A stretch of DNA of 64,000 nucleotides from Acidimicrobiales bacterium (GCA_030448245.1 JAUJNH010000001.1:62001-126000), one strand, 5' to 3'; shown: positions 54,459 through 62,658, counted from the first letter of the stretch. The notes: a model not told the origin generated them from the sequence alone. Numbers and translations: made by a program.

Positions 54459-54482
54459 TCCGACTTCCTGTTCAAGAGCTGA
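54459..54482 (+). repeat. Displaced copy of the recG 3' end
   Basis: It translates as SDFLFKS and stop in the forward frame, against SDYLFKS in recG; 21 of 24 bases match 34931-34954. It is the kind of leftover end produced when an element inserts into a gene's 3' end and replaces it. Confidence 0.55.
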
Positions 54483-54606
54483 CCGAGGCGCTCGCCGGCT
54501 CCTCGAACAGGGGCACCGACCTCCCGGCGCTACCAGTACACGTACTCGGGGTTGCCGACGGTGCCCGCAGGCCGGACGTCCGGGGTGCCCTCCAGGTCAG
54601 CGTTTC

Positions 54607-55119
54607 TCACCAACGGCCGCGGTGGACGACCTCGTCGAACGCCCGGCGGTTCGGGCGCTCGATCGGCGTCAGGGGACGCCCGGCCGGGTACCCGAGCGCG
54701 ACCAGGTGGCCGCAGACGCGGTCGTCGGGGTAGCCGAGGAGCCGTCGGGCCAGCTCCTGCTCCCCCACAGCAGCGTGGCCGCTCCCGATCCCCACGTCGG
54801 CGGCGGCGAGCATGATGCTCAAGGTGGCCTGGCCGAGGTCGTACTGGACCCAGTCGCGTCGCTCGTCGTCGTGCGCGGGTGCGATCAGGGCGATGGTGGC
54901 AGCTGAGCCGGCCACGTGGCCGGCCCCACGCCACACCTGCGCCAGCCGCTCGAGCTGGTCCCGCTCGGTCACCACGACGAAGTCCCACGGCTGGGAGTTG
55001 ACCGACGACGGGGACCGCCGACCCGCCTCCAGGATCCGGTCCAGGTGCTCGTCGCCGATCGGCCGGTCCTCGTACTCCCGCACGTTGCGCCGCGCTCGCA
55101 GCGCATCCCACGTCTCCAT
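54607..55119 (-). CDS. Nitroreductase-family flavoprotein
   Basis: A 170-residue protein from ATG 55119. It has the FMN-binding RRNVREYEDRPI start, RSPSSVNSQPWDFVVV, GQATLSIMLAAADVGIGS and a C-terminal region VALGYPAGRPL. Nitroreductase-fold enzymes reduce nitro groups, quinones or flavins with NAD(P)H. Substrate unknown. It stands alone just beyond the right repeat. Confidence 0.9.
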   Translation of the reverse strand: METWDALRARRNVREYEDRPIGDEHLDRILEAGRRSPSSVNSQPWDFVVVTERDQLERLAQVWRGAGHVAGSAATIALIAPAHDDERRDWVQYDLGQATLSIMLAAADVGIGSGHAAVGEQELARRLLGYPDDRVCGHLVALGYPAGRPLTPIERPNRRAFDEVVHRGRW

Positions 55120-55201
55120 GCCGACCTTCTAGCCGAAGCGGGCGCAGGGCGCCGGGCCAGGGGGAGGGGCGGGCGACCTATCTTCGGGACCCGAGGAAAC
55201 C

Positions 55202-55426
55202 GTGCCCCGCCTCGACGACACCGCCGCCTACGCCTCGAACTGGAAGGTGGTCCTGCTGTTCGACGTCGGTGTGGGCCTTGCCATCGCCACGGTCGGGCTC
55301 GTCGTCCTGGCCCTCGTGCACGTGGTGGTCGGCGCCATGCTCGCCGCCGCCGGCTTCGCCTACCTGATCCCGGTGGGGCGCCGGGCCCGCCATTGGGCCC
55401 ACCTGCGCCACGAGGCCGGCCTGTAG
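55202..55426 (+). CDS. Small two-helix membrane protein
   Basis: A 74-residue protein from GTG 55202. Two hydrophobic helices at about residues 17-35 and 38-58 follow a short polar start (MPRLDDTAAYASNWK). The tail is Arg/His rich. No family recognised, but the composition and helix lengths are consistent with a real membrane protein. Confidence 0.6.
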   Translation: MPRLDDTAAYASNWKVVLLFDVGVGLAIATVGLVVLALVHVVVGAMLAAAGFAYLIPVGRRARHWAHLRHEAGL

Positions 55427-55513
55427 CGGCGGGCTCCATCGGGGCCGGGGCACGAGCGTCGTGGCTGCCGCGAGGGCATGACCCGGTGACCTGTGAGCCA
55501 CCGAGCCCGCGCC

Positions 55514-56515
55514 TCACGCCGGCGGCGACTCCTCTCGACGGTGGCCCTTGCTCATCTCGATGAGGGCTTCGGCGTCCACCTGGTCGGCGGGGGCCTCCGC
55601 CACCTTCGCCCTGGTGACCGCTCGCAGCGTCGCGGTGCGGGATCCGCCCTCGAGCACCGCCCGCTCGCCGAGCACGGCCCCCGGACCGACCTCGGCCAGG
55701 TGACGGCCGTCGACCTCGACGGCCAGAACCCCGTCGAGGAGGAGGTACAGCGAGCTCCCGTGGTCACCCTGGTCGACGAGCGTCGTCCCGGGAGCGAGGG
55801 AGACGATCCTGGGCTTGGCGCCGGCCTGCATGATCTGCGCGGAGAGCTGGCGCTCGAGGGCGGTCTCGGCCACGGTGACGAGCGCCGGCGAGTCCTCGTC
55901 TCCCCAAGGCGAGTGCCGCCCAAAGGCGGTGCGGTACCACTCCTTGAAGTCGATCATGCCGGTCTTGGCGCTGAGGTTCCCGGACTGGTCGTAGACCCAG
56001 TGGCGGGGGAACGGGCTGGCCCCGACCACCTCCCAGTCCGAGGTGCCGTCAACCCTGATCGTCAACGCCAGCGTCGACCAGGCCAGGGGCGCGCTGACCT
56101 GGACGAACGGAGGTCGACGGACCGTTCGAGGTGCCGGGACCCCGGTGCGGCCGCCGGCGGTCTGGACGAAGCGGACCGACGTCTCCGACACCTCCGGCTC
56201 GGGCTGCAGGTCCGGGAAGGCGACAGCGGCGAACACGATCGACTTCGGGCCCAGGCGCACGGTCGTCGACCCGATGTGACCACCGCCGGCATGACCCCAG
56301 CACACCACCCGGCCGTCTTCGACCTCGATCCACGCCCGCAGGTCGTTGGCGAAGCGGAACCGGTCCGCTTGGCGGAGAGACTCCAAGTCGTCGACCACGT
56401 CGGGCGGGGGCTCGTCGTAGTGCGCCATCCCCAGTTCGAACGGCAGCTTGGTCGTCCCCCGGACAGCCTCCGACGGGATCCACGAGAGCGATGTGACCGA
56501 GGACTCGATGCGCAT
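55514..56515 (-). CDS. Protein with C-terminal cyclic-nucleotide-binding domain
   Basis: A 333-residue protein; ATG 56515 is preceded by GGAGG at 5 bases, better than the GTG 6 bases upstream. The first 200 residues are mixed alpha-beta of unknown family. Residues 235-320 form a cNMP fold: LAPGTTLVDQGDHGSSLYLLLDG, then GPGAVLGERAVLEGGSRTATL. The phosphate-binding cassette (GERA..GGSRTAT) is near consensus. It could sense cAMP or another ligand. No kinase or HTH is attached. Confidence 0.78.
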   Translation of the reverse strand: MRIESSVTSLSWIPSEAVRGTTKLPFELGMAHYDEPPPDVVDDLESLRQADRFRFANDLRAWIEVEDGRVVCWGHAGGGHIGSTTVRLGPKSIVFAAVAFPDLQPEPEVSETSVRFVQTAGGRTGVPAPRTVRRPPFVQVSAPLAWSTLALTIRVDGTSDWEVVGASPFPRHWVYDQSGNLSAKTGMIDFKEWYRTAFGRHSPWGDEDSPALVTVAETALERQLSAQIMQAGAKPRIVSLAPGTTLVDQGDHGSSLYLLLDGVLAVEVDGRHLAEVGPGAVLGERAVLEGGSRTATLRAVTRAKVAEAPADQVDAEALIEMSKGHRREESPPA

Positions 56516-56594
56516 GACCACCTCCGCTGTGCCGACGCGGTCACCCTAGGGGGGAGATCTGGCCGCCCCGAGGGTGGTGGCCGGCCGTCCGCCG

Positions 56595-56789
56595 CTACTC
56601 CTGGTCGGGGGCGGGGACCTCGAGGTCCCAGCGGTCGAGGCAGTCGCGGCAGCGGTAGACGACCAGGTCGCCCTCGGCCCAGGGGAGGTCGTCCGGTCCG
56701 GGCGGGGGCGTGATCAAGCTGGCCGGTCCGCCGCAGTCGATGCAGGTGATCTCGGGCTCCGGCACGAACCGCCCGCCCTCCCACGCCAT
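56595..56789 (-). CDS. Small zinc-ribbon protein
   Basis: A 64-residue protein from ATG 56789, sharing one base with the thioesterase stop (TGATG). Two CxxC knuckles, CIDC and CRDC, are separated by a loop (LITPPPGPDDLPWAEGDLVV). It is acidic. Likely a small zinc-binding accessory protein cotranslated with the thioesterase. Confidence 0.65.
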   Translation of the reverse strand: MAWEGGRFVPEPEITCIDCGGPASLITPPPGPDDLPWAEGDLVVYRCRDCLDRWDLEVPAPDQE

Positions 56790-57175
56790 CAGACGGCCTG
56801 GCCCGTGCTCACCATCAGGGCCGTGGCCTCGACGGCTGGGGCACCGTCGGCCAGCAGGAGCCGGCCGTGGACCCGCGTGCGCCGCCGCAGCTCCGGCGAC
56901 TCCCGCCACGCCTCGACCCGCACCTTCTGCCCGTCGAGGGGGACCGGCCGGCGGAAGCGGAGGTCGAGGGTGGCGGTGATGGTGGCGATGCGGTCGAGGG
57001 CGTGGGAGAGGCCGCCCATGCAGTCGTCGAGCAGGGCGGCCGCCATGCCGCCGTGGAGGAAGCCGGGGGCACCCGACCAGCCCGCGTCGGGCACGACCTC
57101 GCCGGCCAGGGTGGCGCTGGCCCGCCCGTCGCTGGGCGGCAGGACGGGCAGCCACCGCAGGGCGAGGAGGTCCAC
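56789..57175 (-). CDS. PaaI-type hotdog-fold thioesterase
   Basis: A 128-residue protein from GTG 57175. It has the hotdog signature GFLHGGMAAALLDDCMGG, where the HGG and the following Asp form the active site, and ITATLDLRFRRPVPLDGQ on the next strand. These enzymes hydrolyse acyl- or aryl-CoA. It heads a two-gene unit with the zinc-ribbon protein. Confidence 0.87.
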   Translation of the reverse strand: MDLLALRWLPVLPPSDGRASATLAGEVVPDAGWSGAPGFLHGGMAAALLDDCMGGLSHALDRIATITATLDLRFRRPVPLDGQKVRVEAWRESPELRRRTRVHGRLLLADGAPAVEATALMVSTGQAV

Positions 57176-57333
57176 GGCCCGCCGACGCTACCGCCCTGCC
57201 ACCCTCAGCCACCCCGGAAGCTGTGGCCGAAGGAGGCCGCCGCCGGCTCGAGCTCGCAGCGGAAGCGGCGTCCGGGCGGCAGTACGGTCTCGCTCATGGC
57301 GGCTGAGCCCGTGCGGCACCCCCCGGCACCGCG

Positions 57334-57882
57334 GTGCGGGTGATCGCCGGCCAGGCCAAGGGCCGGCGCCTCAGCGCCCCTCCCGGTGACCACGCCCGGC
57401 CGAGCGGCGACCGCGTGCGCGAGGCGCTCTTCACGATGCTCGACGCCCACCTCGGCGGCGTCGACGGGCTGCGGGTGGCCGACCTGGCCTGCGGCAGCGG
57501 GGCGCTGGGCATCGAGGCCCTGTCCCGGGGGGCGGCGGCGTGCACGTTCGTCGACACCTCGCCGCTGTCGCTGCGCACCTCCAGGGCCAACCTCGCCGCC
57601 GTGGGTCTGGACCCGGCCACCGCGACCTTCGTCAAGGACGACCTGGTGCGGTGGGCCCGCCGGCAGCCGACGGGCTCCCTCGACCTCGTGCTCGCCGACC
57701 CGCCGTACGCCTGGGACGGCTGGGCCGAGCTGCTGGACGCGTTGGCCGGAGCCGCCGAGGCGGTGGCCGCCGAATCAGACCGTGAGATCGCCACGACCAG
57801 TGGTTGGTCATCACGGAGGAGTCGGCGCCACGGCAGTACCGTGGTGACCGTGCTCGTGGCCGACCGGGACTCCGAGGGCTAG
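57334..57882 (+). CDS. rsmD: 16S rRNA (guanine966-N2)-methyltransferase RsmD
   Basis: A 182-residue protein from GTG 57334. It begins MRVIAGQAKGRRL, has RPSGDRVREALFTML, the SAM-binding VADLACGSGALGIEALSRGA, and the catalytic LADPPYAW. It methylates G966 of 16S rRNA. Near the C-terminus a stretch (about 57790-57830) reads better in another frame (DQWLVITEES), so there may be two small compensating shifts. It normally follows recG directly; here 2.4 kb of other genes lie between it and the right repeat. Confidence 0.9.
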   Translation: MRVIAGQAKGRRLSAPPGDHARPSGDRVREALFTMLDAHLGGVDGLRVADLACGSGALGIEALSRGAAACTFVDTSPLSLRTSRANLAAVGLDPATATFVKDDLVRWARRQPTGSLDLVLADPPYAWDGWAELLDALAGAAEAVAAESDREIATTSGWSSRRSRRHGSTVVTVLVADRDSEG

Positions 57883-57892
57883 GGGCCTCGCG

Positions 57893-58390
57893 TTGAGGAC
57901 GGCGCTGTTCCCCGGGTCCTTCGACCCGATCCACAACGGCCACCTCGAGATCATCGAGATCGCGGCCGCCCTGTTCGACCAGCTGGTGGTGGCGGTGATC
58001 CGCAACCCGGGGAAGGGTGAGCCCCTGTTCAGCCTCGAGGAGCGTCAGGATCTGGTCCGCGAGAGCTGTGCCCACGTCGAGAGCGTTCGGGTGGTGTCGA
58101 TGGCCAGGTTGACCGTCGACGTGGCGAAGGAGGAGGGTGCCGGAGTGATCGTCAAGGGGGTGCGCGTGGTTTCGGACTTCGAGTCGGAGCTCCAGCAGGC
58201 GCAGATGAACAAGGCGGTCTCGGGGATCGAGACCGTGCTGATCCCCTGTGCCACGGCCTCGAGCTTCGTCGCCAGCAAGTACGTCCGTGACTTCGTCAAG
58301 TACGGCGCGGCCGACCGGATCGACTCGATGGTGCCAAAGGTGGTGGCCGCCCGGCTCCGCGAGCGCTACGGCGAGGGCTGCCAGCGATGA
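57893..58390 (+). CDS. coaD: Phosphopantetheine adenylyltransferase
   Basis: A 165-residue protein from TTG 57893. GSFDPIHNGHLEII is the nucleotidyltransferase HxGH motif; SSFVASKYVRDF is the ISSTxxR-like motif and VKGVRVVSDFESELQ binds the substrate. It makes dephospho-CoA in CoA synthesis. It follows rsmD by 10 bases, the usual actinobacterial pair. Confidence 0.94.
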   Translation: MRTALFPGSFDPIHNGHLEIIEIAAALFDQLVVAVIRNPGKGEPLFSLEERQDLVRESCAHVESVRVVSMARLTVDVAKEEGAGVIVKGVRVVSDFESELQQAQMNKAVSGIETVLIPCATASSFVASKYVRDFVKYGAADRIDSMVPKVVAARLRERYGEGCQR

Positions 58391-58418
58391 GAGCCGACCG
58401 TAGCGACCAGGGGGCATC

Positions 58419-58979
58419 TTGACCGGCATCTTCGAGGGCCACGACGCGCCTGACACCGAGACCCTGGTCCGCCGGGTCATCGAGCTGATCGGCAACGCCC
58501 GGCCACTGCCCCTGTCGTCGAGCGTCAGGGTCGAGAAGGAGGAGGTCCTCGAGCTCCTCGACGACGCCCTCGACCGCCTCCCCCTCGAGCTGCGCCAGGC
58601 CCGGTTCATGCTGAAGGAGCGTGAGGAGTACCTGGCCAAGGTCCAGCGCGAGGCCGACGAGATCCTGGACGCGGCCCGGGTGCGAGCCGAGCGCATGGTC
58701 CAGCGCACCGAGATCGTCCGCGAGGCCCAGCACTCGGCGCAGACCATCGTCGAGACGGCCAAGGACGAGAGCCGGCGGATGCGGATGGAGGCCGAGGACT
58801 ACTGCGACCAGAAGCTGGCCGGCTTCCAGATCGTCCTCGAGCGCACGGCCAAGACCGTGGCCGCCGGCCGGGAGAAGCTGCGGGTCACCCCCCAGCCGGC
58901 CTCGGCCGAGGGGCAGATGGGCATCGGCCTCGGCCCCAACGACCCGAGCGAGCCAGGCTTCTTCGACCAGGACGTGTAG
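58419..58979 (+). CDS. Coiled-coil cytoplasmic protein of the coaD-DUF177 locus
   Basis: A 186-residue protein from TTG 58419. Residues 40-150 form a long charged helix (LRQARFMLKEREEYLAKVQRE and onwards), similar to DivIVA-like or ATP-synthase-b-like coiled coils found at this locus in Actinobacteria. No enzymatic motif. It may act in cell-pole or wall-growth organisation, but that is inference. Confidence 0.7.
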   Translation: MTGIFEGHDAPDTETLVRRVIELIGNARPLPLSSSVRVEKEEVLELLDDALDRLPLELRQARFMLKEREEYLAKVQREADEILDAARVRAERMVQRTEIVREAQHSAQTIVETAKDESRRMRMEAEDYCDQKLAGFQIVLERTAKTVAAGREKLRVTPQPASAEGQMGIGLGPNDPSEPGFFDQDV

Positions 58980-59017
58980 CCGGCGCGAGGCCGGGTTTGG
59001 CCCACTCCGGCGGTAGG

Positions 59018-59539
59018 ATGTCCGACCTCGTGGGCAGGCACAGCGACTTCGTCGTCGACGTGACGCCGCTGCGCAAGCAGCCCGGGTCGGTCCTGCGCGC
59101 CTCCCGGTCGGGGAGCCTTCCCGGGCTGTGCCTCTCGACGGTGTCCGTCCCGGACAGCCATCCCGTCGGGGTCGAGGCCGACCTGGCCTGGGCCTCCGAC
59201 GACGTCGTGGTCACCGCCACGGTCCGGGCCCGGTGGGTGGGCCAGTGCCGCCGGTGCCTGGGCGACGCGGCCGGCGAGGTCGGCACCCAGGTGCGCGAGG
59301 TCTACGAGCCGTCCTCCGACGGCGAGGAGACCTACCCCCTCAACGGCAGCCGGGTCGACCTGGCGCCCCTCGTGCGCGATGCTGTTCTCTTGGGTCTTCC
59401 TCCGGCCCCCCTCTGCGACGAGGGGTGCCAGGGGCTGTGCCCCGTCTGTGGGGTCAACCGCAACGAGACCCGGTGCGGCTGCGAGACCAGCCCTTCGGAC
59501 CCGCGGTGGGCGGCCCTCGACGCCCTTCGCGACAACTGA
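59018..59539 (+). CDS. DUF177 (YceD-like) protein
   Basis: A 173-residue protein from ATG 59018. It has the YceD/DUF177 layout: VGQCRRCLGDAAGEV with a Cys pair, then DAVLLGLPPAPLCDEGCQGLCPVCG, where Cys residues form a zinc site, and CGCETSPSDPRWAAL near the end. It is always found before rpmF and is linked to 23S rRNA/ribosome maturation in other bacteria. Confidence 0.9.
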   Translation: MSDLVGRHSDFVVDVTPLRKQPGSVLRASRSGSLPGLCLSTVSVPDSHPVGVEADLAWASDDVVVTATVRARWVGQCRRCLGDAAGEVGTQVREVYEPSSDGEETYPLNGSRVDLAPLVRDAVLLGLPPAPLCDEGCQGLCPVCGVNRNETRCGCETSPSDPRWAALDALRDN

Positions 59540-59566
59540 CACGAAAGAGCCAGGAGAGCGCCGCCG

Positions 59567-59743
59567 GTGGCCGTACCCAAGAAGAAGAAGTCGAAGTCGA
59601 AGACCCGCATGCGGCGGGCCAGCAACTGGACGCTCGACGCCCCGCCCCGCAGCACCTGCCCCCGCTGCGGCTCGGCCAAGGTCCCGCACGTCGTGTGCGC
59701 CGAGTGCGGCTGGTACCACGGCCGCCAGGCGATCGAGGTTTGA
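59567..59743 (+). CDS. rpmF: 50S ribosomal protein L32
   Basis: A 58-residue protein from GTG 59567. It starts MAVPKKKKSKSKTRMRRAS and has two CxxC pairs (CPRC and CAEC) that bind zinc, then CGWYHGRQAIEV. GAGAG lies 8 bases upstream. It lies between DUF177 and plsX as usual. Confidence 0.96.
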   Translation: MAVPKKKKSKSKTRMRRASNWTLDAPPRSTCPRCGSAKVPHVVCAECGWYHGRQAIEV

Positions 59744-59765
59744 CCCCAGAAGGGGGAGCCCGCTC

Positions 59766-60764
59766 GTGAGGCCGATCGGCGTCGACGTCATGGGCGGCGA
59801 CCGGGCGCCGGGCGAGATCGTGGCCGGGTGCCTGCGGGCCAAGCGGGAGCTGGGGATCGACGTCCTGCTCGTCGGCCGGCCCGAGGCGCTGGAGGGGCTC
59901 GACACCGGCGGCCTCGAGGTGGCGGCGGCGTCGGAGGTCATCGACATGTCCGAGGACCCGGCCATGGCGGTCCGCACGAAGAAGGACAGCTCGCTCGTGC
60001 GCCTCGCCGAGGCTGTCCGCGACGGCCGAGCGTCGGCCATGGTCTCGGCCGGGAACACCGGCGCCACCATGGCCTCGGCCCTGCTGCGCACCAAGCGCAT
60101 CAGAGGCGTGCTGCGCCCGGCGATCGTCACCCCGATCCCCGTCCCGGGAGCGGCGACGCCCACCGCCCTGCTCGACGCGGGGGCCAACGTCGAGTGCAGC
60201 GCCGAGATGCTGGTGCAGTTCGCCCACATGGGCTCGGCGTACTTCACCGCCCGCTACGGCGTGGCCGAGCCCAGGGTCGGGCTGCTCTCGATCGGCGAGG
60301 AGCCCGGCAAGGGCGGCCCGCTGCGCAAGGAGGCCCACGCCCTCCTGTCGGACGAGCCGGGCCTGAGGTTCCTGGGCAACGTCGAGGGCCGCGACGTCAT
60401 GTCGGACGTCGTCGACGTGTGCGTCACCGACGGCTTCACCGGCAACGTCACGCTGAAGGCGCTCGAAGGCGGGATGCGGACCCTGTCGACGGCGATCCTG
60501 GGCATCCTGCTGGGCACCGAGGAGGCTCGGGCCGCCAGCGAGCCGCTGCTGCCCGCCTTTGCCGGCCTGGCCGCCGAGCTCGACCCCGAGAGCCACGGCG
60601 GCGCCATGCTCCTCGGCACCGACGGCCTGTGCATCATCAGCCACGGCTCGTCATCGGCCACCGCGATCGTCAACGCCATCCGCACCGCACGCGACATGGT
60701 CGAGGCCGACCTGGTGGGCGCCATCCGCCGGGCCATACGCCCAGAACGGCCCGGGGAGGCCTAG
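59766..60764 (+). CDS. plsX: Phosphate acyltransferase PlsX
   Basis: A 332-residue protein from GTG 59766. It converts acyl-ACP to acyl-phosphate for phospholipid synthesis. IGVDVMGGDRAPGEIV, MVSAGNTGATMA, LLSIGEEPGKG and VTDGFTGNVTLK are diagnostic. The acpP gene follows 56 bases later. Confidence 0.95.
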   Translation: MRPIGVDVMGGDRAPGEIVAGCLRAKRELGIDVLLVGRPEALEGLDTGGLEVAAASEVIDMSEDPAMAVRTKKDSSLVRLAEAVRDGRASAMVSAGNTGATMASALLRTKRIRGVLRPAIVTPIPVPGAATPTALLDAGANVECSAEMLVQFAHMGSAYFTARYGVAEPRVGLLSIGEEPGKGGPLRKEAHALLSDEPGLRFLGNVEGRDVMSDVVDVCVTDGFTGNVTLKALEGGMRTLSTAILGILLGTEEARAASEPLLPAFAGLAAELDPESHGGAMLLGTDGLCIISHGSSSATAIVNAIRTARDMVEADLVGAIRRAIRPERPGEA

Positions 60765-60820
60765 TCCGGTCTGGCTATGCTCCGGCCGTGCCCGCCGAGA
60801 CCCATGTGAGTGGAAACCCC

Positions 60821-61081
60821 ATGAGCCGCGATGAGGTGTTCAAGCTGATCCAGGACAGCTTGGCCGAGATCCTCGAGATCGAGCCGGAGAAGATCACCGA
60901 GGGCGCCTCCTTCGCCGACGACCTCGACGCCGACAGCCTCGCCCTCATCGAGCTGGTCGAGGCCCTCGAGGAGGAGCTCGGCGAGCGATCCGTCGGCTTT
61001 CGCATCGAGGACGAGGACCTCGAGGACCTGAAGGTGGTCCGCGACGCCGTCGACTACGTCGTCGCCAAGCTCGGGACCTAG
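60821..61081 (+). CDS. acpP: Acyl carrier protein
   Basis: An 86-residue protein from ATG 60821; an upstream GTG at 60788 would add 11 residues. The phosphopantetheine Ser is in DDLDADSLALIELVEALEEE. The region after residue 60 is acidic and helical. It lies between plsX and rnc as expected. Confidence 0.94.
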   Translation: MSRDEVFKLIQDSLAEILEIEPEKITEGASFADDLDADSLALIELVEALEEELGERSVGFRIEDEDLEDLKVVRDAVDYVVAKLGT

Positions 61082-61084
61082 ACG

Positions 61085-61822
61085 CTGTCCGGCGGCGGTC
61101 ACGACGCGCTGCTGGACGCCCTGGCGCGCCGGCTGGGCAGGGCTTTCGACAACCGCTGCCTACTCGAGCGAGCCGTGACCCACCGCTCGTACTGCGCCGA
61201 GAACCCGCCGACGCTGTCGAACGAGCGGCTCGAGTTCCTCGGTGACGCCGTCCTCGGCCTGGTCGTCACCGACCACATCTTCGAGGTCTACCCGCAGCTG
61301 CCCGAGGGGCAGCTGGCCAAGGTGCGGGCGTCGGTCGTCAACTCGGCGACGCTCGCCGAGGTGGCGGCCGAGCTGCTGGTGGGCGAGGCGCTCCTGCTGG
61401 GCAAGGGCGAGGCGGCCAGCGGCGGCAGCCACAAGCCGTCGATCCTGGCCGACGCCATGGAGGCGCTGATGGGCGCCACCTACCTCGACGGCGGGTGGTC
61501 GGCCGCCCGGGACCTCGTGCTGCGCCTCCTCGGCGACCGGATCCTCGAAGCGGCGGCGGGACCGGGGGGGCGCGACCACAAGACGCGGCTGCAGGAGCTC
61601 GCCTCCAGCCGCTTCGGGCGGCTGCCGACGTACTCGGTGGTCGACGAGGGACCCGATCACGACAAGCGCTTCGTGGCCACGGTCGTCCTGGACGGCCTGC
61701 GCTGGCAGGGGGGCGAAGGCCGGTCCAAGAAGCAGGCTGAGCAGTCGGCGGCCCGCGAGGCGTGGTCCGCCCTGTCGGCCGAGCTGGCCGGCGACCAGCC
61801 GCCGGGTCACGACTGTGCCTGA
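61085..61822 (+). CDS. rnc: Ribonuclease III (probable CTG start)
   Basis: The frame is open from just after the acpP stop. The first ATG/GTG/TTG in frame is GTG 61175, which would start at MTHRSYCAEN and lose the first helix; CTG 61085 gives LSGGGHDALLDALARRLGRA, matching family N-termini. The catalytic motif NERLEFLGDAVLG, the later Asp/Glu ADAMEALMGA, and the C-terminal dsRNA-binding domain (residues 170-245) are complete. It cuts double-stranded rRNA precursors. The mutM start overlaps its end by 8 bases. Confidence 0.88.
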   Translation: MSGGGHDALLDALARRLGRAFDNRCLLERAVTHRSYCAENPPTLSNERLEFLGDAVLGLVVTDHIFEVYPQLPEGQLAKVRASVVNSATLAEVAAELLVGEALLLGKGEAASGGSHKPSILADAMEALMGATYLDGGWSAARDLVLRLLGDRILEAAAGPGGRDHKTRLQELASSRFGRLPTYSVVDEGPDHDKRFVATVVLDGLRWQGGEGRSKKQAEQSAAREAWSALSAELAGDQPPGHDCA

Positions 61823-62651
61823 GCTCCCTGAGGTCGAGACCATCCGGCGAGACCTCGAGAAGGAGATCGTCGGCAAGAAGCTGAAGGAGGTCTCGGTCAG
61901 CGGCGAGCGCACGGTGCGGCGGCGCCCGGAGGAGTTCAAGGAGCGGCTGGAGGGCCGCAAGGTCCTGGGCGTCGACCGCCGGGGGAAGTACCTCGTGGTG
62001 CGGCTCGACGGGCCCGACGTCCTGGTCGTCCACCTGCGGATGAGCGGCCAGCTGCGCAAGGCGGCGGCGAAGGACCCGGTCGAGAAGCACACCCACGCCG
62101 TGCTCACGTTCGGGCCCCCCGGCGCCCAGCAGATCCGGTTCGTCGACCCCAGGACGTTCGGTGAGCTGTTCGTCACCGCGCCGGAGGCGATGGAGACCGA
62201 GGTCCCCGAGCTGGCCCACCTCGGCTTCGACCCCCTCGAGACGCCGATGTCGTGGGAGCGGTTCGGCCTGCTGGTGCGCAACCGCAAGGCCAAGCTCAAG
62301 TCGCTGCTGATGGACCAGACGTTCATCGCCGGCATCGGCAACCTCTACGCCGACGAGATCCTCTTCGCCGCCGGCCTCCGCTACGACCGCGAGTCGAGCT
62401 CGCTGGGCCCACAGGAGGCTCGGCGGCTGTGGCGCGGCATGACCGAGGTGCTGACCGAGGCGATCAAGGCCCGGGGCTCCAGCCTGGCCGACGAGCAGTA
62501 CGTCGACCTGTTCGGCCGCACCGGCAAGTTCCAGGAGCAGCACCAGGTGTACGCCCGGGAGGGGAAGCGCTGCCTGCGCTGCCGGGGAACGGTGGCCCGG
62601 GTGAAGTTCGCCCAGCGCAGCACCTACTTCTGCCCCAGCTGCCAGGTCTAG
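61815..62651 (+). CDS. mutM: Formamidopyrimidine-DNA glycosylase
   Basis: A 278-residue protein from GTG 61815. It starts MPELPEVETIRRDL with the catalytic Pro2 and Glu3, has the hairpin Lys in RRGKYL, LKSLLMDQTFIAGIGNLYADE, and a zinc finger CLRC...CPSC at the end. It removes 8-oxoguanine and opened purines. The start overlaps rnc, so the two are translated together. Confidence 0.95.
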   Translation: MPELPEVETIRRDLEKEIVGKKLKEVSVSGERTVRRRPEEFKERLEGRKVLGVDRRGKYLVVRLDGPDVLVVHLRMSGQLRKAAAKDPVEKHTHAVLTFGPPGAQQIRFVDPRTFGELFVTAPEAMETEVPELAHLGFDPLETPMSWERFGLLVRNRKAKLKSLLMDQTFIAGIGNLYADEILFAAGLRYDRESSSLGPQEARRLWRGMTEVLTEAIKARGSSLADEQYVDLFGRTGKFQEQHQVYAREGKRCLRCRGTVARVKFAQRSTYFCPSCQV

Positions 62652-62658
62652 AGCCGGG

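Larger units (their letters stand above)
34931..54482. mobile_element. Putative integrative element inserted at the 3' end of recG (about 19.5 kb)
   Basis: recG and rsmD are normally neighbours in Actinobacteria, but here more than 22 kb separates them. An integrase gene abuts recG, an exact 16-bp direct repeat flanks the segment (34965-34980 and 54404-54419), and the last 24 bp of recG recur at 54459-54482. The left half carries integrase, HTH regulator, excisionase-like, primase-polymerase, DUF3987-like and WhiB genes, but no conjugation or virion genes. The right half (45.3-54.1 kb) looks like ordinary chromosomal cargo, so the true right end may be nearer, or more than one insertion may be nested. 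Confidence 0.5.
54056..54606. other. Right junction of the putative element: repeats and a possible integrase-end relic
   Basis: No gene is present. It contains TGTCCGCAGGAGG at 54350-54362, also found at 35009-35021 inside the integrase 3' end, and several more TCCGCAGG/TCCGCGG copies, so part may be the relic of an integrase end. The 16-bp direct repeat, a short copy and the recG-end copy follow in order. Confidence 0.5.

Noticed and set aside
57205-57297. 30-residue minus-strand frame between the thioesterase and rsmD
   Set aside because: It has a clean start and stop, but no ribosome site, no hydrophobic or structured pattern and no context to support it.
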